Assembly (NCBI GenBank): GCA_030263455.1
Contig: SZOZ01000001.1
Span: 124,001-188,000 of the forward strand
Length of the DNA stretch: 64,000 nt
Origin: Synechococcales cyanobacterium CNB
Lineage (GTDB): Bacteria; Planctomycetota; Phycisphaerae; Phycisphaerales; UBA1924
Direction of reading: 5' to 3'
The notes below the pieces were generated by a model. That model was not told the DNA's origin and ran no database searches. It saw nothing but the letters and a program-made list of their open reading frames with translations. Positions 24,799 to 33,085 of this stretch are shown piece after piece. Position 1 is the first letter of the stretch. Every line of letters begins with the position of its first letter. The translations under genes were made by a program, and so were the position numbers.

Positions 24799-27700
24799 TC
24801 AGCGCGGTGCGCGGGCCGGCCCCGGTTCGCGCACCTCGATCCGGTCCGTCACGAGATTCCAGAAGATGCGCCGCGCCGTCACCGGCGAGGTTCGCCCGAC
24901 CTCGACCACCGTGACCACCCCCCCTTCATCGGCGAAAGCCTCGGCTGTGCCCGCGATCGCGTCGTATTCCAGCCGGTGCCCGGTCAGCTCGTGCCGACCG
25001 GATCGCACCCAGACCTTGCCGACGGCGGTCGCGTACTCGAGTTCGCCGCTCAGGTCGCCGGCCTCGTCGGCGGATGCGTTGCGGATGCGTGCGGTGATCG
25101 ACTCCGCTTCGAGGTCGGTCCGCAGGCTGTCGGCAAGCCTTCGATGGCTCAGCCGCACGCCGCCGTGCATCGTCGCCTCGCTCTTCGCCTGATCGACGTG
25201 GAACGACTGAGACCAGTCGAAGAGCGCGGTGCCGCGGTTGCCGTCATTCGAGCCGGCTTCGGTGTCCGCGCGCAGGTCCGCGACCATGAGCCGACCCGCG
25301 CCCGGCACGTCGAGCGTGCCCGCCGTGTTGTCCGCGATGATCTCGTGCCCGAAGAGCGTGAAGGCCCGCGCCAGCCGTGGGGGCGCATCCGGGCCGGCGT
25401 CGATCGAACGCGTGCTCTCAACGGATGCCGGAATCGGAACGGTGTCATCGTCCGCTTCGGGCGGTGCGGCCCAGGCGTGCATGCGCAGCACGCGCCGCGA
25501 ACGCGACTGTGCCGCCGGGTCCGTCGAGTCGAGCGTGACGGCCTCGCCCTCGGGCGCCGGTTCGAGTTCGACGCGAACGCGCTCCGCCCGGATCGTGTCG
25601 CGGGAGACCGGGTCCGGCTCGCTGATCGCAACGACATCGCCGGTCGCTTCAAGGATGCCGGTCCGGTCGTCGAAGGTCATGCCCGCGGCCCACTCGGCGT
25701 GGGTGCGTGTGGGCGGCTCGCCCGGGTTGCGGGTGCGGTGCTCGAACGTGCCCGCCCCGAGCGAGGTCGCGGTGCGGCGCGTGCCGTCCAGGCGGACCTC
25801 GTCGCCGGTGATGCGCGTCCCCTCGCGTTCGACGAGCGTTCCATCACCCGCGACTTCGAGCCGCTGCTCGTCGAGGTTCGCCCAGAGCGATTCGCCCTCG
25901 ATGCGCAGGCGATCCGAGCGGCGCGAGAATCGGACCTCCCCGCGTGCGGAGACGGTCTGCGCGACCACCGCGCCGCGGTCATCGGTCGTCAGGTCGGCGT
26001 CGATCGCGCGGGCGCGAACCTCGGCGTCGTTCTGCCGGAAGCGACCGTTCCCCTCGGCGGTGACGCGGACGGGATCGACGCCGTCGCCGGCTTCGTTGGC
26101 CACGAAGTCGATGCGGAGCCTGTCCCACGGTCCGCCGCCACCGCCCTTGCCGTCGTTCACCACGGCCGCGCCGATCGCGTCGATGCTGCGCAGCCCGGCG
26201 GCCTGCGGGGCGTTCGGCTCGAAGACGGCGCGAAGCAGGTCGGCTTCGAGCGAGGCATCCTCCTCGGCGGCGCGCACCTTGCCGACGAAGTCCGCTCGCA
26301 GCAGTTCGCCGGTCATGGTGCCGTCGCGCACCATGAACCAGAGGTCGGCCCGCTCGCCCCAGTCGATGCGGCTCAGGCCGTTCATCGACGAAGCGACGCC
26401 CGAGCCGCGCGCGACGGCGACGCCCGTGTCGAGCGGGAGCTCGAGCCTGCCGACGCGGACCGAGCCGCCGGATTCGCCCGGCTGTTCCAGCAGCACGCCT
26501 TCCTGGCCCTGTCCGCTGAGGACGACGACCCGGCGCGTCGCGGCGTAGTCAACCTGCGCGGCCCGGCCCGTACCGCCCGATTCGGTATCGGCGAGCTGGA
26601 CGACGCCCGTCTCTTCAGCGGTGATGCGAGCCGCCACGTGGTCTTCGGCGAGTGTGGGCGGACGATCCGCGAGCGGACGGATCTCGAGCGGCCCGGTCCA
26701 CGTCAGCTCCGCCGGGCCGTCGGCCGCGGGACGACCGAAGACGGGAACGGCGGCGGGGGTCTGCGCTTCGGGCGGGCGATCGGCTTGCGGCTTCGGCGCT
26801 TCACGGACGACGGCTTCCCCGGTACCTTCGCGCGGCGTGACGCGCGGCGGGGGTGTCGGGGCAGGTTCAGCCTTGCGGGGTTCGCCGATCGCATCCTCGG
26901 GAAGCCGGTTGTCGAGCAGGCGCGTCCAGACGCTCATCCGGTCGCCGCGCACGGACTGCGAGCCTTGCGTCAGCACCACCTCGCGCTGAAAGAGCGCGTG
27001 ATAGAACGACTCCTTCGGCTCGACGGCCGGGGCAGGCTCGGACGCTGGGGGGGGTGGCGGCGTGCCGGCCGCGCGGTCGGCCCGGACGGTCGCGCCCGGC
27101 CGTGCGTCGGCTTCGGCCCGCGTGGCGGCAGGCTCGGGCCTCGCGGCCGCCTCGCGGCGCTCGCGCATGCGGGCGGTCGAGCGGGCCCGCTCCGCGGGAT
27201 CGACGCGGAGGTACTCGCCGCGCGCGACCGTCGCCACCTCGAGGCGTTCGAGCACCTGGTTGACGAGAATCTTCACGTCCGATCCGGCGAACTCGACCCC
27301 CTGGCCGTTGAGCAGGAGGCGGTCCGGCGTCGAGACCTCGCCGAGCGTGAAGTCGAACGTGAGCGACTCGGTGCGCGCTGTGAGGGCAGGTTCGTCGGAG
27401 TCGATGTCCGGCCTCGTGCCGTCCGCCGGCATCTCGAAGAGACGGATGACGACCGATCCGACGAAGCGCCCGGACTCCGGCTCGCGCGAGCGGTCGGGCA
27501 TGTAGAGCGTGCCCTCGTTCGCCTCGACGTGCACGGCCCGCCCGTCCTTCAGGAACATCCAGGCCCTCGGCGTGCCGACGTGGTACCGCCCCGGGTTCGT
27601 CGGCTGCACCGTGCGCGAGCGCAGTTCCCCGGCGAGCCGCGTCGGGTCGTTGCGGTCCATGACCTGCACGAAGAGGCCGGACGCGCCCGTGGGCTGCGGC

Positions 27701-27903
27701 TGGCCGCCGAGCAGCGTCGCGTCGCGCGCGCCGGGCGGGATGAGGTCGGGGAAGTCGCCCGGGTTCGTGCCGTGCTTCGCCCCCGGGCCGCGCACCGCGA
27801 GGAACACGACGGCGACCACGACGACGCCCGCCAGCGCGATCGACGCGAGCATGACGGTTCGGCGCGGGTCGCGGGGGGGGGCTGGGTCAGGTCTGGGTGC
27901 CAT
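24799..27903 (-). CDS. LptC/OstA-like LPS-export-related membrane protein
   Basis: A 1034-residue protein with one N-terminal membrane helix (TVMLASIALAGVVVVAVVFLAV) and a large periplasmic region. Phrases such as PRAWMFLKDGRAVHVEANEGTLY, VSARGEVRFSRRSDRLRIEG, LEVAGDGTLVEREGTRITGD, and near the C-terminus LTGHRLEYDAIAGTAEAFADEGGVV, are the repeated short strands of OstA/LptA and LptC beta-jelly-rolls. Two proline-rich linkers (about 265-310 and 350-400) break it up. Several LptA-like segments in one chain are unusual; LptC is about 190 residues and LptA about 185. It overlaps kdsC by 17 bases, in keeping with an LPS role. Confidence 0.75.
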   Translation of the reverse strand: MAPRPDPAPPRDPRRTVMLASIALAGVVVVAVVFLAVRGPGAKHGTNPGDFPDLIPPGARDATLLGGQPQPTGASGLFVQVMDRNDPTRLAGELRSRTVQPTNPGRYHVGTPRAWMFLKDGRAVHVEANEGTLYMPDRSREPESGRFVGSVVIRLFEMPADGTRPDIDSDEPALTARTESLTFDFTLGEVSTPDRLLLNGQGVEFAGSDVKILVNQVLERLEVATVARGEYLRVDPAERARSTARMRERREAAARPEPAATRAEADARPGATVRADRAAGTPPPPPASEPAPAVEPKESFYHALFQREVVLTQGSQSVRGDRMSVWTRLLDNRLPEDAIGEPRKAEPAPTPPPRVTPREGTGEAVVREAPKPQADRPPEAQTPAAVPVFGRPAADGPAELTWTGPLEIRPLADRPPTLAEDHVAARITAEETGVVQLADTESGGTGRAAQVDYAATRRVVVLSGQGQEGVLLEQPGESGGSVRVGRLELPLDTGVAVARGSGVASSMNGLSRIDWGERADLWFMVRDGTMTGELLRADFVGKVRAAEEDASLEADLLRAVFEPNAPQAAGLRSIDAIGAAVVNDGKGGGGGPWDRLRIDFVANEAGDGVDPVRVTAEGNGRFRQNDAEVRARAIDADLTTDDRGAVVAQTVSARGEVRFSRRSDRLRIEGESLWANLDEQRLEVAGDGTLVEREGTRITGDEVRLDGTRRTATSLGAGTFEHRTRNPGEPPTRTHAEWAAGMTFDDRTGILEATGDVVAISEPDPVSRDTIRAERVRVELEPAPEGEAVTLDSTDPAAQSRSRRVLRMHAWAAPPEADDDTVPIPASVESTRSIDAGPDAPPRLARAFTLFGHEIIADNTAGTLDVPGAGRLMVADLRADTEAGSNDGNRGTALFDWSQSFHVDQAKSEATMHGGVRLSHRRLADSLRTDLEAESITARIRNASADEAGDLSGELEYATAVGKVWVRSGRHELTGHRLEYDAIAGTAEAFADEGGVVTVVEVGRTSPVTARRIFWNLVTDRIEVREPGPARAPR

Positions 27904-28408
27904 CGTACCTCCGGAAGAGCGGCGTGAGCGCGTCGCGTGCTTCGAGCAGGTGCTCGACGGCCTCGCGGACCGCGCCGCGGCCGCCGGGCGCACGCGTCAC
28001 GAACCGTGCCCGCTCGCGCACGCGCGGGTCCGCGTCCGCCACCGCCATGGGATAGGCGACGAGGCGCATGGCGGCGAGGTCGGGCCAATCGTCGGCGAGG
28101 TAGGCCGCGCGGTCCGGCGCGACGCCCGTTCGCCGGCAGACCTCCCGCACGGCATCCCCCTTGTCGCCGGCGGCTTCGATGACGGATTCGATGCCGAGTT
28201 CCGCGGCGCGCCTGCGCACGGCCTCGCCGCCGCGGCGGGTGACGATCGCGCACGCCCCCCCCGCCTCGACCCACAGCTTCACGCCGAAGCCGTCGCGGAC
28301 GTTGAAGGCCTTGGTCTCGCCGCCGCGGTCGTCGTAGACGATGGACCCGTCCGTCATGACGCCGTCCACGTCGAGGATCAGGAGTGTGACGGAGGCGGGG
28401 ACGCTCAC
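27887..28408 (-). CDS. kdsC: 3-deoxy-D-manno-octulosonate 8-phosphate phosphatase KdsC
   Basis: HAD-family enzyme that dephosphorylates Kdo-8-phosphate. The 173-residue product has the catalytic DVDGVMTDG (Asp13 and Asp15) at the N-terminus, FNVRDGFGVKLW, the motif II region AIVTRRGG and the motif IV region AAYLADDWPDLAAM. Lack of a cap domain and the length fit KdsC; here the usual N-terminal extension is very short. It overlaps kdsD by four bases and the LptC-like gene by 17 bases. Confidence 0.9.
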   Translation of the reverse strand: MSVPASVTLLILDVDGVMTDGSIVYDDRGGETKAFNVRDGFGVKLWVEAGGACAIVTRRGGEAVRRRAAELGIESVIEAAGDKGDAVREVCRRTGVAPDRAAYLADDWPDLAAMRLVAYPMAVADADPRVRERARFVTRAPGGRGAVREAVEHLLEARDALTPLFRRYDGTQT

Positions 28409-29478
28409 GGGTCGTTCCTGACGAGGCGCATGGCGACGAGGTCCTGCACGTCGAGCAGCCCGACGGGGCGGCCCTCGCCGTCCACGACCGGGATCTCGTC
28501 CTGGCGGTGCTCGCGCACCATGCGGACCGCGTCGCGCAGCAGGGCGTCGTGCGGCAGCGAGCGCGGCGAGCGCGTCATCACCTCGCTGATGGGGCGTGCG
28601 AGTTCGGCCGCGTCGCGCAGGATGAGCCGCCGCAGGTCGCCGTCGGTGAAGATGCCCGAGAGCCTGCCGCTCGCCGGGTCCACCAGCAAGATCGCGCCCG
28701 GTCGTCGGCCCGCCCGCGAGGCTTCGCGCAGGGCGTCGGCGACGGAGCGGTCGTGGGGGATGAGCGGCGTGTTCACGCCCGCGCGGAACCGGAGCAGTTC
28801 GGTGATGGGACGGAGCAGGCCGCCCAGCGCCCCGCCGGGGTGGCGCTTGGCGAAGTCGGCGTCGGTGAAGTTGCGCCGGCGCGCGGCGGCGAGGGCGAGG
28901 GCGTCGCCGAGCGCGAGCGTCGCGGCCGTGGACGAGGTCGGCGCGGAGACCGGCCCTGCCTCGTCGCCGTCACCGAGCGTGAGCGCGACCGTGGCGAGCC
29001 GTTCCAGGCTCGACCGGGGCCGGTCGGGGTCGCGTCCGTCGCCGCCGGTGATCGAGATGATCGGGATGCCGTCCTGCCGCAGGACCGCCGCGAGGTTGAC
29101 GACTTCGTCCGTCTCCCCGGAGCGGCTGAGGGCGATGACGGTGTCGGCGGGTCGGAACCGGCCGAGGTCGCCGTGGGCGGCCTCGGTGGGGTGGACGGGG
29201 TGCGAGGGGATGCCGAGCGAGGAGAGCGTCGCCGCGATCTTCGCCCCGATCAGCCCGCTCTTGCCCAGCCCGGTGACGAGGACGGCGCCGCCCGCGTCGG
29301 GGCACCGGGCGAGCAGGTCGACCGCGAGCGTGAACCGCGAGTCCAGCTGGTCGGCGAGGGTGTCGAGGGCGTCGGCCTCGGCGCGGATCACGCCCCGGGC
29401 GAAGTCGAGTTCGGCCTCGGCGGGCGGGTTGGCGGTGGGGGGCGCGGTGGGCGGCTGCGCCGGTCGGGTCCGCGGCAT
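28405..29478 (-). CDS. kdsD: D-arabinose 5-phosphate isomerase KdsD (SIS + two CBS domains)
   Basis: Makes arabinose-5-phosphate for Kdo synthesis. The 357-residue product has a SIS domain (GGAVLVTGLGKSGLIGAKIAATLSS, then VIALSRSGETDEVVNL) and two C-terminal CBS domains (DALREASRAGRRPGAILLVD and MTRSPRSLPHDALLRDAVRMV), separated by AKRHPGGALG, which is characteristic of KdsD. The start chosen is the ATG at 29478, which has no Shine-Dalgarno sequence but sits six bases behind a TACCCT box. It is the first gene of the kdsD-kdsC-lptC-like unit and divergent from scpA. Confidence 0.93.
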   Translation of the reverse strand: MPRTRPAQPPTAPPTANPPAEAELDFARGVIRAEADALDTLADQLDSRFTLAVDLLARCPDAGGAVLVTGLGKSGLIGAKIAATLSSLGIPSHPVHPTEAAHGDLGRFRPADTVIALSRSGETDEVVNLAAVLRQDGIPIISITGGDGRDPDRPRSSLERLATVALTLGDGDEAGPVSAPTSSTAATLALGDALALAAARRRNFTDADFAKRHPGGALGGLLRPITELLRFRAGVNTPLIPHDRSVADALREASRAGRRPGAILLVDPASGRLSGIFTDGDLRRLILRDAAELARPISEVMTRSPRSLPHDALLRDAVRMVREHRQDEIPVVDGEGRPVGLLDVQDLVAMRLVRNDP

Positions 29479-29484
29479 GAGGGA

Positions 29485-29490
29485 AGGGTA
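29485..29490 (-). promoter_or_regulatory. Probable -10 box (TACCCT) for leaderless kdsD
   Basis: On the minus strand TACCCT is followed by exactly six bases and then the kdsD ATG. There is no ribosome-binding site, so a leaderless transcript is likely. Inference from spacing. Confidence 0.45.
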
Positions 29491-29575
29491 CACTGGCCGG
29501 GAAAGCAAAGCAGCAGCAAGGGGCGGACGGACCGGACGGGGATTCGTGGGGGGCGGGGTTCGCAAGGAGCGGCGG

Positions 29576-30403
29576 GTGGCGCAGGGCGAGTACACGGTGC
29601 GGCTGGAGGCGTTCGAGGGGCCGCTCGACCTGCTGCTTTACCTGATCCGCAAGGCCGAGGTGGACGTCGCGGACATCCCGGTCGCCACGATCGCGGACCA
29701 GTACCTCGGCTCTCTCTCGCACGTCGAGCGCGTGGACGTGGAGCGGGCTGGCGAGTTTCTCGTCATGGCCGCGACGCTCATGGAGATCAAGTCGCGCCTG
29801 CTCCGGCCTCCATCCGAGGGGGGGGCACGGGCGGGTGAGGGTGAGGGGGGGAGCGGGGGAGGAGAGTCGGGCCGCGAGGCGGACGACCCGCGGGCCGAAC
29901 TCGTCCGCCAGCTGCTCGCCTACAAGATGTACCGCGACGTGGCCGACGAGCTGGCCCGCCGCCACGACGAGTGGCAGCGGCGTTTCCCCGGCGGGCGGGC
30001 GGGCTTCGACCGGGCGGCGGCGGCCGACCCGCAGGGCGATGAGCAGATCGACCTGGAGGACGTGTCGCTGATCGATCTCGTCGAGGCGTTCCGGCGCATC
30101 AGCGAGACGGTGGCCTTCGATCGGCTGGGCGAGCACGAGGTCGTCGCGGACGACACGCCGATCGAGCTGCACGCCGAGGACGTGCTGGACCGCCTGCGCC
30201 GCGAGCCGGACGGGATCGAGCTGCGCGCCCTGTTCGCGGGGCGCACGCGCCCGGAGGCGATCGGGCTGTTCCTGGCTGTGCTGGAACTGGTCAGGCGGCG
30301 TGCGATCTCGGTGATGCACGAGGCCGAGAGCGGCCGGTTCGTGCTGCGGCTGCGCGGGGAGGATGACGCGCTGCCCTCGCCCGCGCCCGGCGAAGATTCT
30401 TAG
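29576..30403 (+). CDS. scpA: Segregation and condensation protein A (ScpA)
   Basis: Kleisin subunit of the SMC-ScpAB condensin. The 275-residue protein starts with the family signature EAFEGPLDLLLYLIRKAEVDVADIP, continues with VERAGEFLVMAATLMEIKSRLLRP, and has the C-terminal winged-helix segment (FLAVLELVRRRAISVMHEAESGRFVLR). A glycine/glutamate-rich stretch near residues 82-105 is the flexible linker. The GTG start has AAGGAG six bases upstream. No scpB is adjacent. Confidence 0.93.
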   Translation: MAQGEYTVRLEAFEGPLDLLLYLIRKAEVDVADIPVATIADQYLGSLSHVERVDVERAGEFLVMAATLMEIKSRLLRPPSEGGARAGEGEGGSGGGESGREADDPRAELVRQLLAYKMYRDVADELARRHDEWQRRFPGGRAGFDRAAAADPQGDEQIDLEDVSLIDLVEAFRRISETVAFDRLGEHEVVADDTPIELHAEDVLDRLRREPDGIELRALFAGRTRPEAIGLFLAVLELVRRRAISVMHEAESGRFVLRLRGEDDALPSPAPGEDS

Positions 30404-30410
30404 TTGTTCA

Positions 30411-30442
30411 TTTGGCCCTTTGGCGCTTTGGCCATTTGGCGA
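30411..30442. repeat. Degenerate 8-bp tandem repeat, TTTGGCNN, four units
   Basis: Four consecutive units TTTGGCCC, TTTGGCGC, TTTGGCCA and TTTGGCGA, seven bases after the scpA stop codon. The same unit, in the other orientation, recurs at 63752-63783, and an 8-bp repeat of similar start (TTTGCTGC) is at 17307. The scpA gene and the leftward gene at 30512 converge here. Confidence 0.85.
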
Positions 30443-30511
30443 TTTTCTCAAGTGAAACAGGGCGCCGGGCCTTCGCCCGACGCCCCGCGTGCTTCTGATC
30501 GTGTCGGCTTG

Positions 30512-30997
30512 CTAGGCAGCCAGGCGGACGCGCTCGCCCTGCTCGGCGTTCTCGTCCTGCTCGCCCGCGGAGGCGGTGAAGACGGAGACGCCGCCGACGC
30601 CGAAGTTGACGACGAAGAGCGCCGGCTCGCCGCGCCTGGTCGAGCGGACGGCGGTGACCCTGTAGAGGACGGTGGCGGCCCCGGCGGGGAGCGACTCATC
30701 GGCGAAGGTGCGTTCGCCGACGGAGCCGACGAAGACGTACGCCCCGTCGCCGACGCGGCGCTGCACCTCGTACATGGTTCCCGCGGAGCCTGCGGGGTTG
30801 TCGCACTTCCAGCGCAGGGCCAGTTCGCCGCTCTGCATCAGCGAGACGCGGGGCTGGTAGGGCGTGCCGGGGGCGGGGGAGGGGGCGCGGATGCTGCGCG
30901 AAACGCCCCGGCGCGTGCGGGAACCGCGTGCGGACCTTCGCGGAAGCCCGCAAACGGTCGCTGTTGATCCATCAACAGCCGTTGTTGCTGCATCCAC
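30512..30997 (-). CDS. Fibronectin type III-like protein, possibly a truncated gene
   Basis: A 161-residue ORF whose second half is an Fn3-like domain: GELALRWKCDNPAG, TMYEVQRRVGDGAYVFVGSV and ERTFADESLPAGAATVLYRVTAV. It aligns well with the C-terminal half of the protein at 61877-62557 (ELKWEGTLSHRTFYEVYRRAEGES, KSFLDDTLASGCSAVLYRVRA). The helical N-terminal domain of that relative is missing here, and the ORF instead starts inside a 21-bp repeat array. A proline-rich linker is shared. It may therefore be a remnant or a recombined copy; no clear ribosome-binding site was seen. Confidence 0.5.
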   Translation of the reverse strand: MDAATTAVDGSTATVCGLPRRSARGSRTRRGVSRSIRAPSPAPGTPYQPRVSLMQSGELALRWKCDNPAGSAGTMYEVQRRVGDGAYVFVGSVGERTFADESLPAGAATVLYRVTAVRSTRRGEPALFVVNFGVGGVSVFTASAGEQDENAEQGERVRLAA

Positions 30998-31064
30998 GCT
31001 CGCCGTCGGGCCATCGACGGTCGGCGTTCATGGGCCGGCGACGGGCGTGGACCCGGCAGCGGAC
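30960..31064. repeat. Degenerate 21-bp tandem repeat, five units
   Basis: Five imperfect 21-base units are seen, which on the plus strand translate to a seven-residue period (AVDPSTA, VVAASTL, AVGPSTV, GVHGPAT, GVDPAAD). The array overlaps the 5' end of the Fn3-like ORF. A clearer 21-bp array, with V-A-A-P type heptads, lies upstream of the related gene at 61877. Confidence 0.6.
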
Positions 31065-31129
31065 GGGTATCGCGGATGGTGCGCGGGGACACATCGGCGC
31101 AGGGCCGCACCGCCGCGGGGCCGGGGGCC

Positions 31130-32380
31130 TCACGCCAGGCGCGAGAGGAACCCACCCAGCGCCGCCACGCCGCGCTCGACCTGGCTCTCTGAGCAGGCGA
31201 AGGTGATGCGGACGTGGTTCTTCGCGCAGCCGCCGAAGTCTTCGCCGGGGACGATGGCGACGCGGGCCTCGTCCAGCAGCGCCTCGCACAGCGCGAGCGA
31301 CGAGTCGATGCGCCGGCCACCCGGCGACGTGCGGCCGAAGTGCGATGAAACGTCGGGGAAAACATAGAACGCGCCGGTGGGGCGCACGGTCCGCACGCCG
31401 GGCACGCCCGCCAGCAGCCGCGTGATGAGATCGGCCCGGCGCGCGAAGGCGTCGCGCATGCGCCCGGCGTCGGCGGCGCACTCGGCCAGCGCGGCCCGGA
31501 TCGCGGGGTAGACGAAGGAGGTGATGTTGGTCGTCATCTGGCCCTGGAGCGTCGCCATCGCGCCGATGAGGCGCTTGCCGAACTCGCCGGGCATCGCGGC
31601 GTAGCCGACGCGCCAGCCCGTCATCGCGAAGGCCTTGCTCATGCCGTTGACCGTGAGAACGCGGTCGGCGACCTCGGGGACCGAGCCGATCGAGAAGTGC
31701 GCGATGCCGCCGTAGACGATCTTCTCGTAGATCTCGTCGGAGATGACGACGAGGTCGGGCGCGGTCGAGCGCGCGGCGTCGGCGATGACGGCGGCGAGCG
31801 CGCGCAGCTCCGACTCGGTGTACATCGTGCCGCAGGGGTTGCTCGGGCTGTTGAGGATGAGGAGCCGCGAGCGAGGCGTGATGGCGTCGCGCAGCTGCGC
31901 CGGCGTGATCTTGAAGTCGTTGGCCGGGAGCGTGGGCAACTCGACGACGCGCGCCCCCGCGAGTTCCGCGATCGGCGCGTAACTCACCCAGCCGGGGACG
32001 GGGATGATGACCTCGAGCGGCGCCTGCCCCGGCGGCGGCGGGTCCAGCAGGCACTGCATGGCGACGTAGAGCGAGTGCTTGCCGCCGGAGGAGATCGCGA
32101 CGTGGTCGCCGGTCAGGCCGGGGATGCCGTTGTCGCGCGTGAACTTGTCCGCGATGGCCTGGCGCGTGGCCGGGTCGCCGAGCGTGGGCATGTACTTGGT
32201 CTGGCCCGCGAGCAGGGCGTCGATCGCCGCCTGCTTGATGGGCTGCGGGGTGTCGAAGTCCGGCTCGCCGAGCGTGAAGTCGAGGACATCCACGCCGGAA
32301 CGCTTGAGGGCCTTGGCCTTGTTGCCGAAGGCGACGGTGACGGAGGGCTTCAGGCCCTCGACCCGGCTGGAAAGCCGCAT
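31130..32380 (-). CDS. Class I PLP-dependent aminotransferase (aspartate aminotransferase type)
   Basis: A 416-residue fold-type I aminotransferase. Visible features: LDFTLGEPDFDTP, YMPTLGDPATRQAIA (substrate and Arg region), the LNSPSNPCGTMY loop, ISDEIYEKIVY (Asp that pairs with the PLP nitrogen) and NGMSKAFAMTGWRVGY with the Schiff-base lysine at 249. This is the pattern of AspC subgroup I-gamma enzymes of thermophiles and many bacteria, which transaminate aspartate and sometimes prephenate. GGGAGG lies six bases before the ATG. Exact substrate cannot be told from the sequence. Confidence 0.92.
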   Translation of the reverse strand: MRLSSRVEGLKPSVTVAFGNKAKALKRSGVDVLDFTLGEPDFDTPQPIKQAAIDALLAGQTKYMPTLGDPATRQAIADKFTRDNGIPGLTGDHVAISSGGKHSLYVAMQCLLDPPPPGQAPLEVIIPVPGWVSYAPIAELAGARVVELPTLPANDFKITPAQLRDAITPRSRLLILNSPSNPCGTMYTESELRALAAVIADAARSTAPDLVVISDEIYEKIVYGGIAHFSIGSVPEVADRVLTVNGMSKAFAMTGWRVGYAAMPGEFGKRLIGAMATLQGQMTTNITSFVYPAIRAALAECAADAGRMRDAFARRADLITRLLAGVPGVRTVRPTGAFYVFPDVSSHFGRTSPGGRRIDSSLALCEALLDEARVAIVPGEDFGGCAKNHVRITFACSESQVERGVAALGGFLSRLA

Positions 32381-32587
32381 GGGTGTCCTCCCGGCCGGCG
32401 GTCCGACGCCGGACGGAGGGAGGATACGGCCCGTGGGTGAAGCGCGGGGGGTGGGAGGAGCGCGGCAGGCCCGATCGGTTGATGGCCGGGCAGCCTCGGC
32501 CTAGGATCGGCCCTCGACGGGATGGCTCGGCGCGGTGGGACTGCGCCGGGCGACCGTGCCACCCTTCAGGCCAGGAACCAACGCGCC

Positions 32588-32857
32588 ATGGCGACCGCCG
32601 CCGAGACCCGCAGACAGATCGTGACGGACTTCGCCCGCCGGGAGGGCGACACCGGCTCGCCCGAAGTCCAGATCGCCCTGCTCACGGACCGCATCAAGCA
32701 GGTCTCGGAGCACCTGCGCTCGCACCGCAAGGACTTCCACACGCGGCGCGGCCTGATCATGATGGTCGGCAAGCGCAACCGCCTGCTCCGGTACCTCGCC
32801 AGGACCGACCGCGACCGCTACCTGGACACCATCCAGCGGCTCGGCCTGCGGAAGTGA
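32588..32857 (+). CDS. rpsO: 30S ribosomal protein S15
   Basis: An 89-residue S15, which binds the central domain of 16S rRNA. Diagnostic phrases are GDTGSPEVQIALLTDRI, LRSHRKDFHTRRGLIMMVGKRNRLLRYL and the C-terminal IQRLGLRK. It precedes pnp, the order found in many bacteria, where S15 autoregulates its own mRNA. AGGA lies about ten bases before the ATG. Confidence 0.97.
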   Translation: MATAAETRRQIVTDFARREGDTGSPEVQIALLTDRIKQVSEHLRSHRKDFHTRRGLIMMVGKRNRLLRYLARTDRDRYLDTIQRLGLRK

Positions 32858-33085
32858 ACCAGCACGGGCCTGTCCGCGCGAGCGGGGAGGCCCGATTCGT
32901 TTGAGAACGCGGCCTGCCGGTCCTCAGCGGCAGTGGGCAGGCGGCAGCCGATCGTCGTGGGAACAGGCTGCATCCTGCCTTCTGCCTCTCGGGTGGCCGG
33001 GGGAGCCGCACACGCACGTGCCGGCCCGCGATGCGCCCGCGAATGGGCGCGCGCCGACCGGCGATGATGAAAGAGGCGGAAGCAC

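Noticed and set aside
24976-27927. A 983-codon open frame on the plus strand
   Set aside because: It is antisense to the LptC-like gene, whose phrases are OstA-like; the plus frame is arginine/alanine-rich without recognisable features.
32858-33085. Intrinsic terminator between rpsO and pnp
   Set aside because: An inverted repeat exists near 32911 but no U-tract follows; a processing hairpin is as likely, so it is not listed as a terminator.
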